Shown here piece by piece: positions 45,429 through 56,990 of a stretch of DNA of 64,000 nt. The position numbers and the translations under genes were made by a program. Position 1 is the stretch's first letter. Each line of letters begins with the position of its first letter. Origin of the DNA: Triticum aestivum (Eukaryota; Streptophyta; Magnoliopsida; Poales; Poaceae); NCBI RefSeq assembly GCF_018294505.1, contig NC_057802.1, forward strand, positions 548,418,353 through 548,482,352, read 5' to 3'. The notes below the pieces were generated by a model, which worked only from the letters and a program-made list of their open reading frames with translations, was not told where the DNA came from and searched no databases.

Positions 45429-45744
45429 GGCGTGAGGATGTCGTTGATGGATCCGTATGTATCTTTATCTTTCCGTCAAATCCATGTAGTAGTATATGGT
45501 ACTACTAGTAATTATCTTACCTTTCGCATCAACTTCATAATTTTCCTACGTACTCCATGCATGAACCGTGCCAGAACCAAACTTCTCATTACTCTAGGGA
45601 AAATCGTTATTTCTATCTATCGGTCGCCCCATGGAGCAGAACCAAATTTTACAAGTTACAAGTTCAAAAGGAAAAGCCTGCCGTGTTCGCGTCGCACCCC
45701 CACACGGTTTGTCCGGCACGCCGCTCAAGGGGGAATGCGTGCTG
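45429..45744. other. Downstream flank of the small gene, nothing recognised
   Basis: Possible 3' UTR of the 44859 gene. No repeat or coding motif seen. Confidence 0.35.
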
Positions 45745-45960
45745 TGTTGCATTTTCACTTACAAGTGGGACCGCAGTTGAGCAAACCGACTATCGGCAAA
45801 CCCCCACCCCGCCCACCGCGCGATGGCTGAGAAAACAGGAGGGAGAAGAGATGGCTGTAGCTAGCACGGACTCCAAGAAAATTGGTGTCGGATGGGACTC
45901 GTGTGGGTGGCGTGTGCCGTACTGCTAGACATGAATGCTAGTTATGGCCCATGCCACCCC
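45745..45960 (+). repeat. Local duplicate R3, copy 1
   Basis: Collinear with 46945-47160: CTTACAAGTGGGACCGCAGT, GACTATCGGCAAACCCCCAC, CGCGCGATGGCTGAG, GCACGGACTCCAAGAAA, GTGTGCCGTACT and TGGCCCATGCCACCC. Confidence 0.88.
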
Positions 45961-46417
45961 ACTATATCGAGGTGCTGGTTACTCCACTATATCGAGTACG
46001 TAGAACAAATTTCCTGGAGTCCGTGCTCGGCCCTCCTCTATCTCTCTTCTCAGCCAGCCAGCAGACGCGCGGAGCCCATCGTCTGTTTGCTCATATGCGG
46101 TCCCACATGTCAGTGAAAACGCAAGAGGACCCACTGAACCTGCACATCTTTCACCTCGACGTGCTGGTGATGAAAAACAAATCCAATAAAGATCTTCGGT
46201 GGCCGCTTTTGGAGTTACTCAAGAGTAGTAAGATTCTATTTACAGTTTAACCCAAGATGCACATCACGTGGCTTCACCTACCACTCTATTTTCTTGCATG
46301 ACACGACCTGGATGCTGGATGTCCCACGTGTCGGCAAAAGGAGGAAGAACTCGACCAAATCTTCGGTTGTGCTCTCGGATTAGACTAGTTGTGCTAACTT
46401 AAAATTTTATTGTGTAG

Positions 46418-46778
46418 AATGGATGCAAGTTTTGGTATTGGGAAGAAGAGTACAATGATATATTGATAGAGCACAATTTAGTAGATGTTCTAGCACTTTT
46501 AGCTAGCATAGAGGCTAGAGATGAGACTAGTGCACTTGTTGATAGAATAGAGGCTAGACACGTCTACTTCTTTACACTCGAAGAAGAAAGAAGCACGCAA
46601 GATCGAGCCTCCGCAGATCAACAATGAATGCATCGAGAAGGCACTAATCCAACTTACAGGAGCAGTTATGGAAGTTGGATATCTTCTAAAATGTATTCTT
46701 GTGGTTCTTGTTTTCTTTGGTCTTGCTTTTCTAGTCAAAATTTTGGTGATGTATTTCCATGTACCAAAAAATCAATGA
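46418..46778 (+). pseudogene. GRF-type zinc-finger/transmembrane protein, last-exon fragment
   Basis: After an acceptor-like TTTTATTGTGTAG, the frame reads NGCKFWYWEEEYNDILIEHN, then two SIEARDETSALV-type repeats. After a frame change near 46590-46610 it reads PPQINNECIEKALIQLTGAV, followed by a hydrophobic segment (YLLKCILVVLVFFGLAFLVK), and stops at 46776-46778. The CKFWYWEEEY opening, internal IEAR repeat and C-terminal membrane helix match the last exon of GRF zinc-finger proteins, which are abundant in wheat. The upstream GRF exon was not found. In the first frame a stop occurs at 46625-46627. Likely a relic. Confidence 0.6.
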
Positions 46779-46805
46779 TGAAAAAAAGATATGTGTTTGC
46801 AAAGA

Positions 46806-46950
46806 AAAATGTACGCGGCCGGGATGCGGTCGCGCGTTCGGCGCACGACCACCGCATCCGAGAAATGGCCCGGACACGACCCCATTGCCCTACCCAAACG
46901 GACAGAATCCGGGCAAAACAGAGGTCCGTTTGGGGTCGTGCGTTGGAGTT
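46806..46950. mobile_element. Probable Harbinger-type element end
   Basis: The GGTCCGTTTGGGGTCGTGCG and TTGGAGTTGGCC phrases, ending at TTA, resemble the ends of Triticeae PIF/Harbinger MITEs (TTA target). In R3 copy 1 the paralogous site reads CACTTACAAGTGGG without it. The left terminus is not clear. Confidence 0.4.
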
Positions 46951-47160
46951 GGCCTTACAAGTGGGACCGCAGTTGAGGAAACCGACTATCGGCAAACCCC
47001 CACCTCGCCCGCCGCGCGATGGCTGAGTTAGAGAAACGACTAGGTTGAAGAGATTGCTGTAGCACGGACTCCAAGAAATATGGTGTCAGATGGAAGTCGT
47101 GCTGGTGGTGTGTGCCGTACTCCTGGACGTGAATGCTTGTTCTGGCCCATGCCACCCTAC
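46945..47160 (+). repeat. Local duplicate R3, copy 2
   Basis: See copy 1 at 45745-45960. Differs by several substitutions and a small insertion (TTAGAGAAACGACTAGG). Confidence 0.88.
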
Positions 47161-47479
47161 TACTCCTAGTACTACTTATAGTAGTAGTATCGAGGATTCG
47201 AGGTGCTGGTTACGTACAGCGAACACATTAACATATGGCCCACCTCACACTGTGGCCAAATTTCCTGGAGTCTGTGCTAGGTTAAAAAGTGTTCTTTGTG
47301 AGGATGGGTGGCTGGTCTCAAGTTTAAAAATTGTTGTATTACGTACGTAGACGTAGAGATAGTGCAGCATGTGAAGCTAGTACAAATAGTGTACTATTGT
47401 TGATTGGCCTCATCCGATAACCTGTTGCAATGCACGTACAATTATGTATTCGGAAAATATTTTTTTGCCTCGTCGCAGC

Positions 47480-47905
47480 ACCCACTCAGAGAAGCGACTC
47501 GATAGCCATTCATAAATTTAGTAAGTTTATCACAGGCATATCATTTTATTACATAGAACAGGTCATCAACCCACAACAACAACGAGGATAGATTATAAAT
47601 ACTAAAGTTTTCATCACACAACAAATAACAAGCAATGAAATGAACTTCAACTCAACCAATCCTCGGCGTTGGAAACGCTTGCTTTGAACCACAAGTGATT
47701 CTCTGGGAAGGGCCAGCTATTGTAAATCTCGAGGCCAACGCAGGACTGATCATCTAGGCTGAAGCGGCCTACTATATCACGACCAGGGTAGGTAACCACC
47801 GAAATGTCCGACGTATAGATACAGTTGCTTCTCATAAATGGTAGTAACGTTGTGTCAACAGCAGCTGGATCGGCTTTCACCATCATTGGATAGTTTTGTC
47901 CAAGG
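47480..47905 (-). repeat. Local duplicate R4, truncated copy
   Basis: Collinear with 48663-49130, from GCGACTCGATAGCCATTCAT to GGTCCAAGGAAGAGCGAGTT. It ends abruptly at a 17-18-base direct duplication (GAGCGAGTTTACTCCAA twice, about 47909-47942), beyond which R1 copy 3 begins. Confidence 0.88.
47647..47905 (-). pseudogene. Duplicated 3' end of a DUF295 (KIB1-4 beta-propeller) gene
   Basis: The minus-strand frame carries LPFMRSNCIYTSDISVV, then SLDDQSC and a C-terminus ending WFKASVSNAEDWLS, nearly identical to the last exon of the pseudogene at 48876-49978. The 5' part of the exon is absent. It is a by-product of the R4 duplication, not a separate gene. Confidence 0.85.
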
Positions 47906-47959
47906 AAGAGCGAGTTTACTCCAAGAGCGAGTTTACTCCAAGAGTACTAATAAATAACT

Positions 47960-48190
47960 TTGATGTGTCCCGTCAACTCGCAGAACGACGAGAAGCTTGC
48001 TTACTACGCCTTCTCCCTCGCCAACGCGTGCGCGGTGGCTCGCAGCACGAGGAGAAACTTTTGCTTACAAGCGGTGGACGTGCAGCAGTTCATTTGGTGT
48101 CAGATTGCCAGAAGTACTACTGTAGTACCATCATTATTGTTCGACTTCCGGAAGAGGAGAAGAGCCAAGCGCAAGGTCACCTACTAACCT
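47960..48190 (+). repeat. Local duplicate R1, copy 3
   Basis: GATGTGTCCCGTCAACTCGC, CCTTCTCCCTCGCCAACGCG and GTGGACGTGCAGCAGTTCAT landmarks. Empty with respect to the hairpin MITE. Confidence 0.85.
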
Positions 48191-48408
48191 AGTACAGTAC
48201 TACTATAGCCAAAGCTGGTCCACCTTTTTAGAGCATGGTTAATAAATATAGGCGGCTCTTGCAGCGGCACATCATTTAGAGCAAGTACTCTCTTCGTAGG
48301 AACAAAGGAAGTGAAACAAAAGTTGGAGTGGATGCTAGATTGCCAATTAAAAGATGATTACATAGGAAAAAAATCCTATAGCATTCTATCCTATGAATCA
48401 AACGACCA

Positions 48409-48656
48409 ATGTAGGAAAATTATGAGGGGGGTCTCTCCAACAGTGTTCCTGGGCTCGCACCTAACATCACGGTGGTCGAACTTGGAGTCATTCATCTGGT
48501 ACACGTGGCATCTCAGATCTGGACACAAGGTGACGACCTCTCACTTCCTCCGCCATTTGAAGCGGCGCGCCGGTGGAGGGCTAGCATACTCCAATATTAG
48601 GTTGGCTCTATGTGATGTGGCAACTTCATATACTAACCGGATGCTGGCTATACTAC
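48409..48656 (+). repeat. Local duplicate R2, copy 2
   Basis: See 44187-44433. R1-R2 order and orientation are conserved in both places (43505-44433 and 47960-48656), so they were probably copied as one block. Confidence 0.93.
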
Positions 48657-48875
48657 TACGGTACTCACACTCCAAGAAGTGACTCGAAAACCATTCATAA
48701 ATTGAGTCTATGACATGCATTCGCAACTGAAATGTACCATTCATTAAATACAACAAGTCATCAACACACAACGACAACGAGGATACATGTTGGATTATAG
48801 ATTATTTCCAACAAAACATTCTAGCAAATACTAAAGTTTTCATCACACAACAAATAACAAGCAATGAAATGAACT

Positions 48876-49978
48876 TCAACTCAACCAATCCTCGGCGTTG
48901 GAAACGCTTGCTTTGAACCATAGGTGCTCTGGGAAGGGCCAGCTATTGTCAATATCGAGAGCAACACATGACTGATCATCCAGGCTGAAGTGGCATATAT
49001 CAGGACCAGGGTAGGGAACCACCGAAATGTCCGAGGTATAGATACAGTTGCTTCTCATAAATGGTAGTAACGTTGTGTCAACAGCAGCTGGATCGCCTTT
49101 CACCATCATTGGATAGTTTGGTCCAAGGAAGAGCGAGTTTGTTCCAAGACTATCAATACTGAACCAGGGAGAAGGTGTTTGCGCTAGCACACTAGTATCC
49201 GTCCTGAATACCATGCAACGGGTGTTGGAATAGGTCAGGAGATGGTGACCATGGGAGACAACACCTGCTTCCTCAGTAGTAACAGTCTGAGTGCACTGTA
49301 TACAGACAAGAAGAGGTGATCCATCGGAAGTAGTTGCCAGGCGCCACTGAGTATATAAGTTCTGCTCCTCCTCATGCTCGTGATCATCACCATCGTCATC
49401 TCCCCCTTGCTTATAAATTTTTCAAGTATAGGTGGTGGAATGTTCACAGGACCTTGGAAACACAAGAAGAAGGTTAATTAGTAAAGGGAAACTTGCTAAC
49501 CCGCATGCATGTGGATGAAACAATTATAATTACGGTGGAAGACAAACGTACCGAAACTATGAGGATCCCATGCAAAAATAGTGCCACGAGTGGTGGCAGC
49601 AAACACAAGATCCTTGTATTCAATTTCATCACAGTACACATCCGTGTATAGAACTGATTTTTGAGCAATATCCATCCAGTCGAACCACGAAGGACGGCAA
49701 CAAGCTTGTCGAAGATAGCAACAACTTGATAGTTCTTGTAATTCCAAGAGCGGTTGGGAACTCGACAAATTGCTATCTTCAGTAGACTACAGTCACCATG
49801 ATCGTATTTGAACGTACGTAGATCATCTGTGTGCTCAACCTTAGGGCACTCGGAGATTTTTGGAAGTGGAATCCGCTGACGAGTGTACACATTCACAAGT
49901 TCCCATTCGCAATTGTACCCAATATAAACAACCCAATCTCCATTTGTGCCAGCCCAGGACTTACCCTTAAGCAATGGC
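48876..49978 (-). pseudogene. DUF295 (KIB1-4 beta-propeller) gene, 3' part, split from its 5' part by Copia element C
   Basis: On the minus strand the sequence continues the frame of the fragment at 58712-59010 (LLKGKSWAGTNGDWVVYIG, then VYTRQRIPLPKI). It has a frame change near DKLVAVL, then an exon end at about 49552 (FAWDPHSFG|GTACGT). The last exon starts at about 49452 (acceptor TTTCCAAG), reads PVNIPPPILEKFI, changes frame at a G-run near 49405, and ends with SLFLGPNYPMM, RSNCIYTSDISVV and a stop at 48876. LFLG.N and PNCIY/SNCIY blocks are hallmarks of plant DUF295 proteins, often F-box associated. At least two frameshifts plus the 8.7-kb insertion make it a pseudogene. Confidence 0.85.
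49974..49978. repeat. Target-site duplication of element C (ATGGC), left copy
   Basis: ATGGC precedes the element and recurs at 58712-58716 on the other side. Confidence 0.96.
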
Positions 49979-51695
49979 TGTTGGTAATCGTAGCATAATT
50001 TTAAAATTTTCCTACGTTCACCAAGATGCATCTATGGAGTATACTAGCAACGAAGGGAAGGGAGTGCATCTACATACCCTTGTAGATCGCGAGCGGAAGC
50101 GTTCCAATGAACGTGGATGACGGAGTCGTACTCGCCGTGATCCAAATCACCGATGACCGAGTGCCGAACGGACGGCACCTCCGCGTTCAACACATGTACG
50201 GTGCAGCGACGTCTCCTCCTTCTTGATCCAGCAAGGGGGAAGGAGAGGTTGATGGAGATCCAGCAGCACGACGGCGTGGTGGTGGATGTAGCGGGTCTCG
50301 TGCAGGGCTTCGCCGAGCTTCTACGAGAGAGAGAGGTGTTGCAGGGGAGGAGGGAGGCGCCCAAGGCTGTTGTCTGCTGCCCTCCCTCCCCCCCTTTATA
50401 TAGGCCCCCTGGGGGGTGCGCAGCCCTAGGAGATGGGATCTCCAAGGGGGGGGCGGCGGCCAAGGGGGGAAGGGGTTGCCTTGCCCCCCAAGGCAAGGGG
50501 GAACTCCCCCCTAGGGTTCCCAACCCTAGGCGCATGGGGGGGGGAGGCCCAAGGAGGCGCCCCAGCCCACTAGGGGCTGGTTCCCCTCCACTTTCAGCCC
50601 ACGGGGCCCTCCGGGACAGGTGGCCCCACCCGGTGGACCCCCGGGACCCTTCCGGTGGTCCCGGTACAATACCGATAACCCCCGAAACTTTCCCGGTGGC
50701 CGAAACTGGACTTCCTATATATAATTCTTCACCTCCGGACCATTCCGGAACCTCTCGTGACGTCCGGGATCTCATCCGGGACTCCGAACAACTTTCGGGT
50801 TTCCGCATACATATATCTCTACAACCCTAGCGTCACCGGACCTTAAGTGTGTAGACCCTACGGGTTCGGGAGACATGCAGACATGACCGAGACGCCTCTC
50901 CGGTCAATAACCAACAGCGGGATCTGGATACCCATGTTGGCTCCCACATGCTCCACGATGATCTCATCGGATGAACCACGGTGTCGAGGATTCAATCAAT
51001 CCGTATGCAATTCCCTTTGTCAATCGGTATGTTACTTGCCCGAGATTCGATCGTCGGTATCCCAATACCTTGTTCAATCTCGTTACCGGCAAGTCTCTTT
51101 ACTCGTACCGCAATGCATGATCCCGTGACTAACGCCTTAGTCACATTGAGCTCATTGTGATGATGCATTACCGAGTGGGCCCAGAGATACCTCTCCGTCA
51201 TACGGAGTGACAAATCCCAGTCTTGATCCGTGCCAACCCAACAGACACTTTCGGAGATACCCGTAGTGCACCTTTATAGTCACCCAGTTACGTTGTGACG
51301 TTTGGCACACCCAAAGCACTCCTACGGTATCCGGGAGTTGCACGATCTCATGGTCTAAGGAAAAGATACTTGACATTGGAAAAGCTCTAGCAAACGAAAC
51401 TACACGATCTTTTATGCTATGCTTAGGATTGGGTCTTGTCCATCACATCATTCTCCTAATGATGTGATCCCGTTATCAATGACATCCAATGTCCATAGTC
51501 AGGAAACCGTGACTATCTGTTGATCAACGAGCTAGTCAACTAGAGGCTTACTAGGGACAGGTTGTGGTCTATGTATTCACACATGTATCACGATTTCCGG
51601 ACAATACAATTATAGCATGAATAATAGACTATTATCATGAACACAGAAATATAATAATAACCATTTATTATTGCCTCTAGGGCATATTTCCAACA
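49979..51695 (-). repeat. 3' LTR of Copia element C
   Basis: On the minus strand it follows the polypurine tract GTGCAAGTGGGAGAC (+ coordinates 51696-51710). On the plus strand it reads TGTTGGTAATCG to TTTCCAACA. Confidence 0.95.
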
Positions 51696-51727
51696 GTCTC
51701 CCACTTGCACTAGAGCCAATAATCTAG

Positions 51728-54700
51728 TTACATTGTGATGAATCGAACACCCATTGCGTCCTGGTGTTGATCATGTTTTGCCCTAGGGAGAGGTTTAGTC
51801 AACGGATCTGCTACATTCAGGTCCGTGTGTACTTTACAAATATCTATGTCTCCATTTTGAACACTTTCACGAATGGAGTTGAAGCGACGCTTGATATGCC
51901 TGGTCTTCCTGTGAAACCTGGGCTCCTTCGCAAGGGCAATAGCTCCAGTGTTGTCACAGAAGAGAGTCATTGGGCCCGACGCATTGGGAATCACCCCTAG
52001 TCGGTAATGAACTCCTTCATCCAGACTGCTTCCTGTGCTGCCTCCGAGGCTGCCATGTATTCCGCTTCACATGTAGATCCGCCACGACGCTTTGCTTGCA
52101 ACTGCACCAGCTTACTGCTCCTCTATTCAAAATATACACGTATCCGGTCTGTGACTTCGAGTCATCCGGATCTGTGTCGAAGCTAGCGTCGACGTAACCC
52201 TTTACGACGAGCTCTTCGTCACCTCCATAAATGAGAAACATATCCTTAGTCCTCTTCAGGTACTTCAGGATATTCTTGACCGCTGTCCAGTGTTCCTTGC
52301 CGGGATTACTTTGGTACCTTCCTACGAAACTTACGGCAAGGTTTACATCAGGTCTGGTACACAGCATGGCATACATAATAGACCTATGGCCGAGGCATAG
52401 GGGATGACACTCATCTCTTCTATATCTTCTGCCGTGGTCGGGCATTGAGCCGTGCTCAATTGCACACCTTGCAATACAGGCAAGAACCCCTTCTTGGACT
52501 GATCCATACTGAACTTCTTCAATATCTTGTCAAGGTATGTACTCTGTGAAAGACCAATGAGGCGTCTTGATCTATCTCTATAGATCTTGATACCTAATAT
52601 ATAAGCAGCTTCTCCAAGGTCCTTCATTGAAAACACTTATTCAAATAGGCCTTTATACTTTCCAAGAATTCTACATCATTTCCCATCAATAGTATGTCAT
52701 CCACATATAATATGAGAAATGCTACAGAGCTCCCACTCACTTTCTTGTAAACACAGGCTTCTCCATAAGTCTGTGTAAACCCAAACGCTTTGATCATCTC
52801 ATCAAAGCGAATGTTCCAACTCCAAGATGCTTGCACCAGCCCATAGATTGAGCGTTGGAGCTTGCATACTTTGTTAGCATTCTTAGGATCGACAAAACCT
52901 TCCGGCTGCATCATATACAACTCTTCCTTAAGGAAGCCGTTAAGGAATGCCGTTTTGGCGTCCATCTGCCATATCTCATAATCATAGTATGCGGCAATTG
53001 CTAACATGATTCGGACGGACTTCAGCTTCGCTACGGGCGAGAAAGTCTCATCGTAGTCAACCCCTTGAACTTGTCGATAACCCTTAGCAACAAGTCGAGC
53101 TTTGTAGATGGTCACATTACCATCCGCGTCCGTCTTCTTCTTAAAGATCCATTTGTTTTCTATGGCTCGCCGCTCATCGGGCAAGTCAGTCAAAGTCCAT
53201 ACTTTGTTTTCATACATGGATTCTATCTCGAATTTCATGGCTTCCAGCCATTTGTCGGAATCCGGGCCCGCCATCGCTTCTTCATAGTTCGAAGGTTCAC
53301 CGTTGTCTAACAACATGATTTCCAAGACAGGGTTGCCGTACCACTCTGGTGCGGAACGTGTCCTTGTGGACCTACGAAGTTCAGTAACTTGCTCTGAAGT
53401 TTCATGATCATCATCATTAACTTCCTCCCCAGTCGGTGTAGGCACCACAGGAACATTTTCCCGCGCTGCGCTACTTTCCGGTTCGGAAGGGGTGACTATC
53501 ACCTCTTCAAGTTCCACTTTCCTCCCACTCAATTCTTTCGAGAGAAACTCCTTCTCTAGAAAGGACCCGTTCTTGGCAACGAAGATCTTGCCTTCGGATC
53601 TGAGGTAGAAGGTATACCCAATAGTTTCCTTAGGGTATCCTATGAAGACGCATTTTTCCGATTGGGGTTCGAGCTTTTCAGGTTGAAGTTTCTTGACATA
53701 AGCATCGCATCCCCAACTTTTAGAAACGACAGCTTAGGTTTCTTCCCAAACCATAATTCATACGGTGTCGTCTCAACGGATTTAGACGGTGCCCTATTTA
53801 AAGTGAATGCGGCAGTCTCTAAAGCATAACCCCAAAATGAGAGCGGTAAATCGGTAAGAGACATCATAGATCGCACCATATCCAATAGAGTGCGATTACG
53901 ACGTTCGGACACGCCATTTCTCTGAGGTGTTCCAGGCGGCGTGAGTTGTGAAACTATGCCACATTTCCTTAAGTGTGTACCAAATTCGTGACTTAAATAT
54001 TCTCCACCACGATCTGATCGTAAGAATTTTATTTTCCTGTCACGTTGATTCTCGACTTCACTCTGAAATTCCTTGAACTTTTCAAAGGTTTCAGACTTGT
54101 GTTTCATTAGGTAAACATACCCATATCTACTTAAATCATCAGTGAGAGTGAGAACATAACGATATCCTCCGCGAGCCTCAACACTCATTGGACCGCACAC
54201 ATCGGTATGTATGATTTCCAATAAGTTGGTTGCTCGCTCCATTGTTCCGGAGAACGGAGTCTTGGTCATCTTACCCATGAGGCATGGTTCGCACGTGTCA
54301 AATGATTCGTAATCAAGAGACTCCAAAAGTCCATCTGCATGGAGCTTCTTCATGCGCTTGACACCAATGTGACCAAGGCGGCAGTGCCACAAGTATGTGG
54401 GACTATCGTTATCAACTTTACATCTTTTGGTATTCACACTATGAACATGTGTAACATCACGTTCGAGATTCATCAAAAATAAACCATTGACCAGCGGGGC
54501 ATGACCATAAAACATATCTCTCAAATAAATAGAACAACCATTATTCTCGGATTTAAATGAGTAGCCATCTCGAATTAAACGAGATCCAGATACAATGTTC
54601 ATGCTCAAAGCTGGCACTAAATAACAATTATTGAGGTTCAAAACTAATCCCATGGGTAGATGCAGAGGTAGCGTGCCGACGGCGATCACATCGACCTTGG

Positions 54701-55679
54701 AACCATTCCCGACGCGCATCGTCACCTCGTCCTTCGCCAGTCTCCGTTTATTCCGTAGTTCCTGTTTTGAGTTACAAATATGAGCAACCGCACCGGTATC
54801 AAATACCCAGGAGCTACTACGAGTACTGGTAAGGTACACATCAATTACATGTATATCACATATACCTTTGGTGTTGCCGGCCTTCTTGTCCGCTAAGTAT
54901 TTGGGGCAGTTCCGCTTCCAGTGACCACTTCCCTTGCAATAAAAGCACTCAGTTTCAGGCTTGGGTCTATTCTTTGACTTCTTCCCGGCAACTGGCTTAC
55001 CGGGCGCGGCAACTCCCTTGCCACCATTGCCCTTCTTGAGCTTAGTGGTTTTATTCACCATCAACACTTGATGTTCTTTTCTGATTTCCACCTCCGCTGA
55101 TTTCAGCATCGAATATACCTCAGGAATGGTCTTTTCCATCCCCTGCATATTGTAGTTCATCACAAAGCTCTTGAAGCTTGGTGGAAGCGACTGAAGGATT
55201 CTGTCAATGACCGCGTCATCCGGGAGATTAACTCCCAGCTGAGTCAAGCGGTTGTGCAACCCAGACATTCTGAGTATGTGCTCACTTACAGAACTATTTT
55301 CCTCCATTTTACAGCTGAAGAACTTGTCGGAGACTTCATATCTCTCGACCCGGGCATGAGCTTGGAAAACTAATTTCAGCTCCTCGAACATCTCATATGC
55401 TCCATGTTTCTCAAAACGCTTTTGGAGACCCGGTTCTAGGCTGTAAAGCATGCCGCACTGAACGAGGGAGTAATCATCAGCACGCTGCTGCCAAGCGTTC
55501 ATAACGTCTTGGTTCTGTGGGATTGGTGCATCACCTAGCGGTGCTTCTAAGACATAATCTTTCTTGGCTACTATGAGGATGATCCTCAGGTTTCGGACCC
55601 AGTCCGTATAGTTGCTGCCATCATCTTTCAGCTTGGTTTTCTCTAGGAACGCGTTGAAATTGAGGACAACGTTGGCCAT
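51728..55679 (-). pseudogene. Copia gag-pol of element C, frameshifted
   Basis: Starts at ATG 55679 (MANVVLNFNAFLEKTKL). The first 679 codons (to 53640) are open: Gag, zinc knuckle CFYCKGSGHWKRNC, protease WVFDTGAVAH, pre-integrase HCRLGH...CEPC, integrase DVCGPM, DRGGEY and ERRNRT. A one-base deletion near 53715 shifts the frame before the conserved Trp of the element A paralogue. The remainder continues in other frames: connector and RT (53532-52624; DAKTAFLNG, YVDDILL), RT end (52636-52343), RNase H (52445-52017; DASFDTD) and the C-terminus (51994-51728; KHIKRRFNS). At least four frame changes leave it without a complete polyprotein despite its young LTRs. Confidence 0.93.
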
Positions 55680-55920
55680 TTGATCTACAAGACATAGTGT
55701 AAAGATTTTAGACTAAGTTCATGATAATTAAGTTCATCTAATCAAATTATTTAATGAACTCCCACTCAGATAGACATCCCTCTAGTCATCTAAGTGAAAC
55801 ATGATCCGAGTTAACTAGGCCGTGTCCGATCATCACGTGAGACGGACTAGTCAAGATCGGTGAACATCTCCATGTTGATCGTATCTTCTATACGACTCAT
55901 GCTCGACCTTTCGGTCCTCC

Positions 55921-56018
55921 GTGTTCCGAGGCCATGTCTGTACATGCTAGGCTCGTCAAGTCAACCTAAGTGTATTGCGTGTGTTCCGAGGCCATGTCTG
56001 TACATGCTAGGCTCGTCA
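55921..56018 (-). repeat. 60-bp tandem duplication in the leader of element C
   Basis: GTGTTCCGAGGCCATGTCTG and TACATGCTAGGCTCGTCAA occur twice, 60 bases apart. Element A has the corresponding block once (near 13300-13345). Confidence 0.9.
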
Positions 56019-56970
56019 ACACCTGTTGTATTCGAACGTTAGAATCTATCACACCCGATCATCACGTGGTGCTTCGAAACAACGAACCTTCGCAACGGTG
56101 CACAGTTAGGGTGAACACTTTCTTGAAATTATTATAAGGGATCATCTTACTTACTACTGTCGTTCTAAGCAAATAAGATGCAAAAACATGATAAACATCA
56201 CATGCAATCAAATAGTGACATGATATGGCCAATATCATTATGCTCCTTTGATCTCCATCTTCGGGGCACCATGATCATCTTCGTCACCGGCATGACACCA
56301 TGATCTCCATCATCATGATCTCCATCATTGTGTCTTCATGAAGTCGTCACGCCAACGATTACTTCTACTTCTATGGCTAACCCGTTTAGCAACAAAGTAA
56401 AGTAATTTACATGGCGTTATTCAATGACACGCAGGTCATACAAAATAATAAAGACAACTCCTATGGCTCCTGCCGGTTGTCATAATCATCGACATGCAAG
56501 TCGTGATTCCTATTACAAGAATATGATCAATCTCATACATCACATATATCATTCATCACATCTTCTGGCCATATCACATCACATAGCACTTGCTGCAAAA
56601 ACAAGTTAGACGTCCTCTAATTGTTGTTGCAAGTTTTTACGTGGTTTGTAGGTTTCTAGCAAGAACGTTTCTTACCTACGTATGACCACAACGCGATTTG
56701 CCAATTTCTATTTACCCTTCATAAGGACCCTTTTCATCGAATCCGTTCCGACTAAAGTAGGAGAGACAGACACCCGCTAGCCACCTTATGCAACTAGTGC
56801 ATGTCAGTCGGTGGAACCTGTCTCACGTAAGCGTACGTGTAAGGTCGGTCCGGGCCGCTTCATCCTACAATGCCGCCAAAACAAGAAACGACTAGTAGCG
56901 GCAAGAAGAATTGGCAAACTCAACGCCCACAACTGCTTTGTGTTCTACTCGTGCATAGTAACTACGCATA

Positions 56971-56989
56971 GACCTGGCTCATGATGCCA
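56971..56989 (-). other. Primer binding site of element C
   Basis: On the minus strand TGGCATCATGAGCCAGGTC follows the 5' LTR by one base. Compared with TGGTATCAGAGCC it has a substitution and a two-base insertion. Confidence 0.8.
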
Positions 56990-56990
56990 C

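Noticed and set aside
50044..50830. Pro/Gly-rich frames of more than 200 codons in the LTR of element C
   Set aside because: They lie wholly within LTR U3 sequence and are duplicated in both LTRs; not genes.
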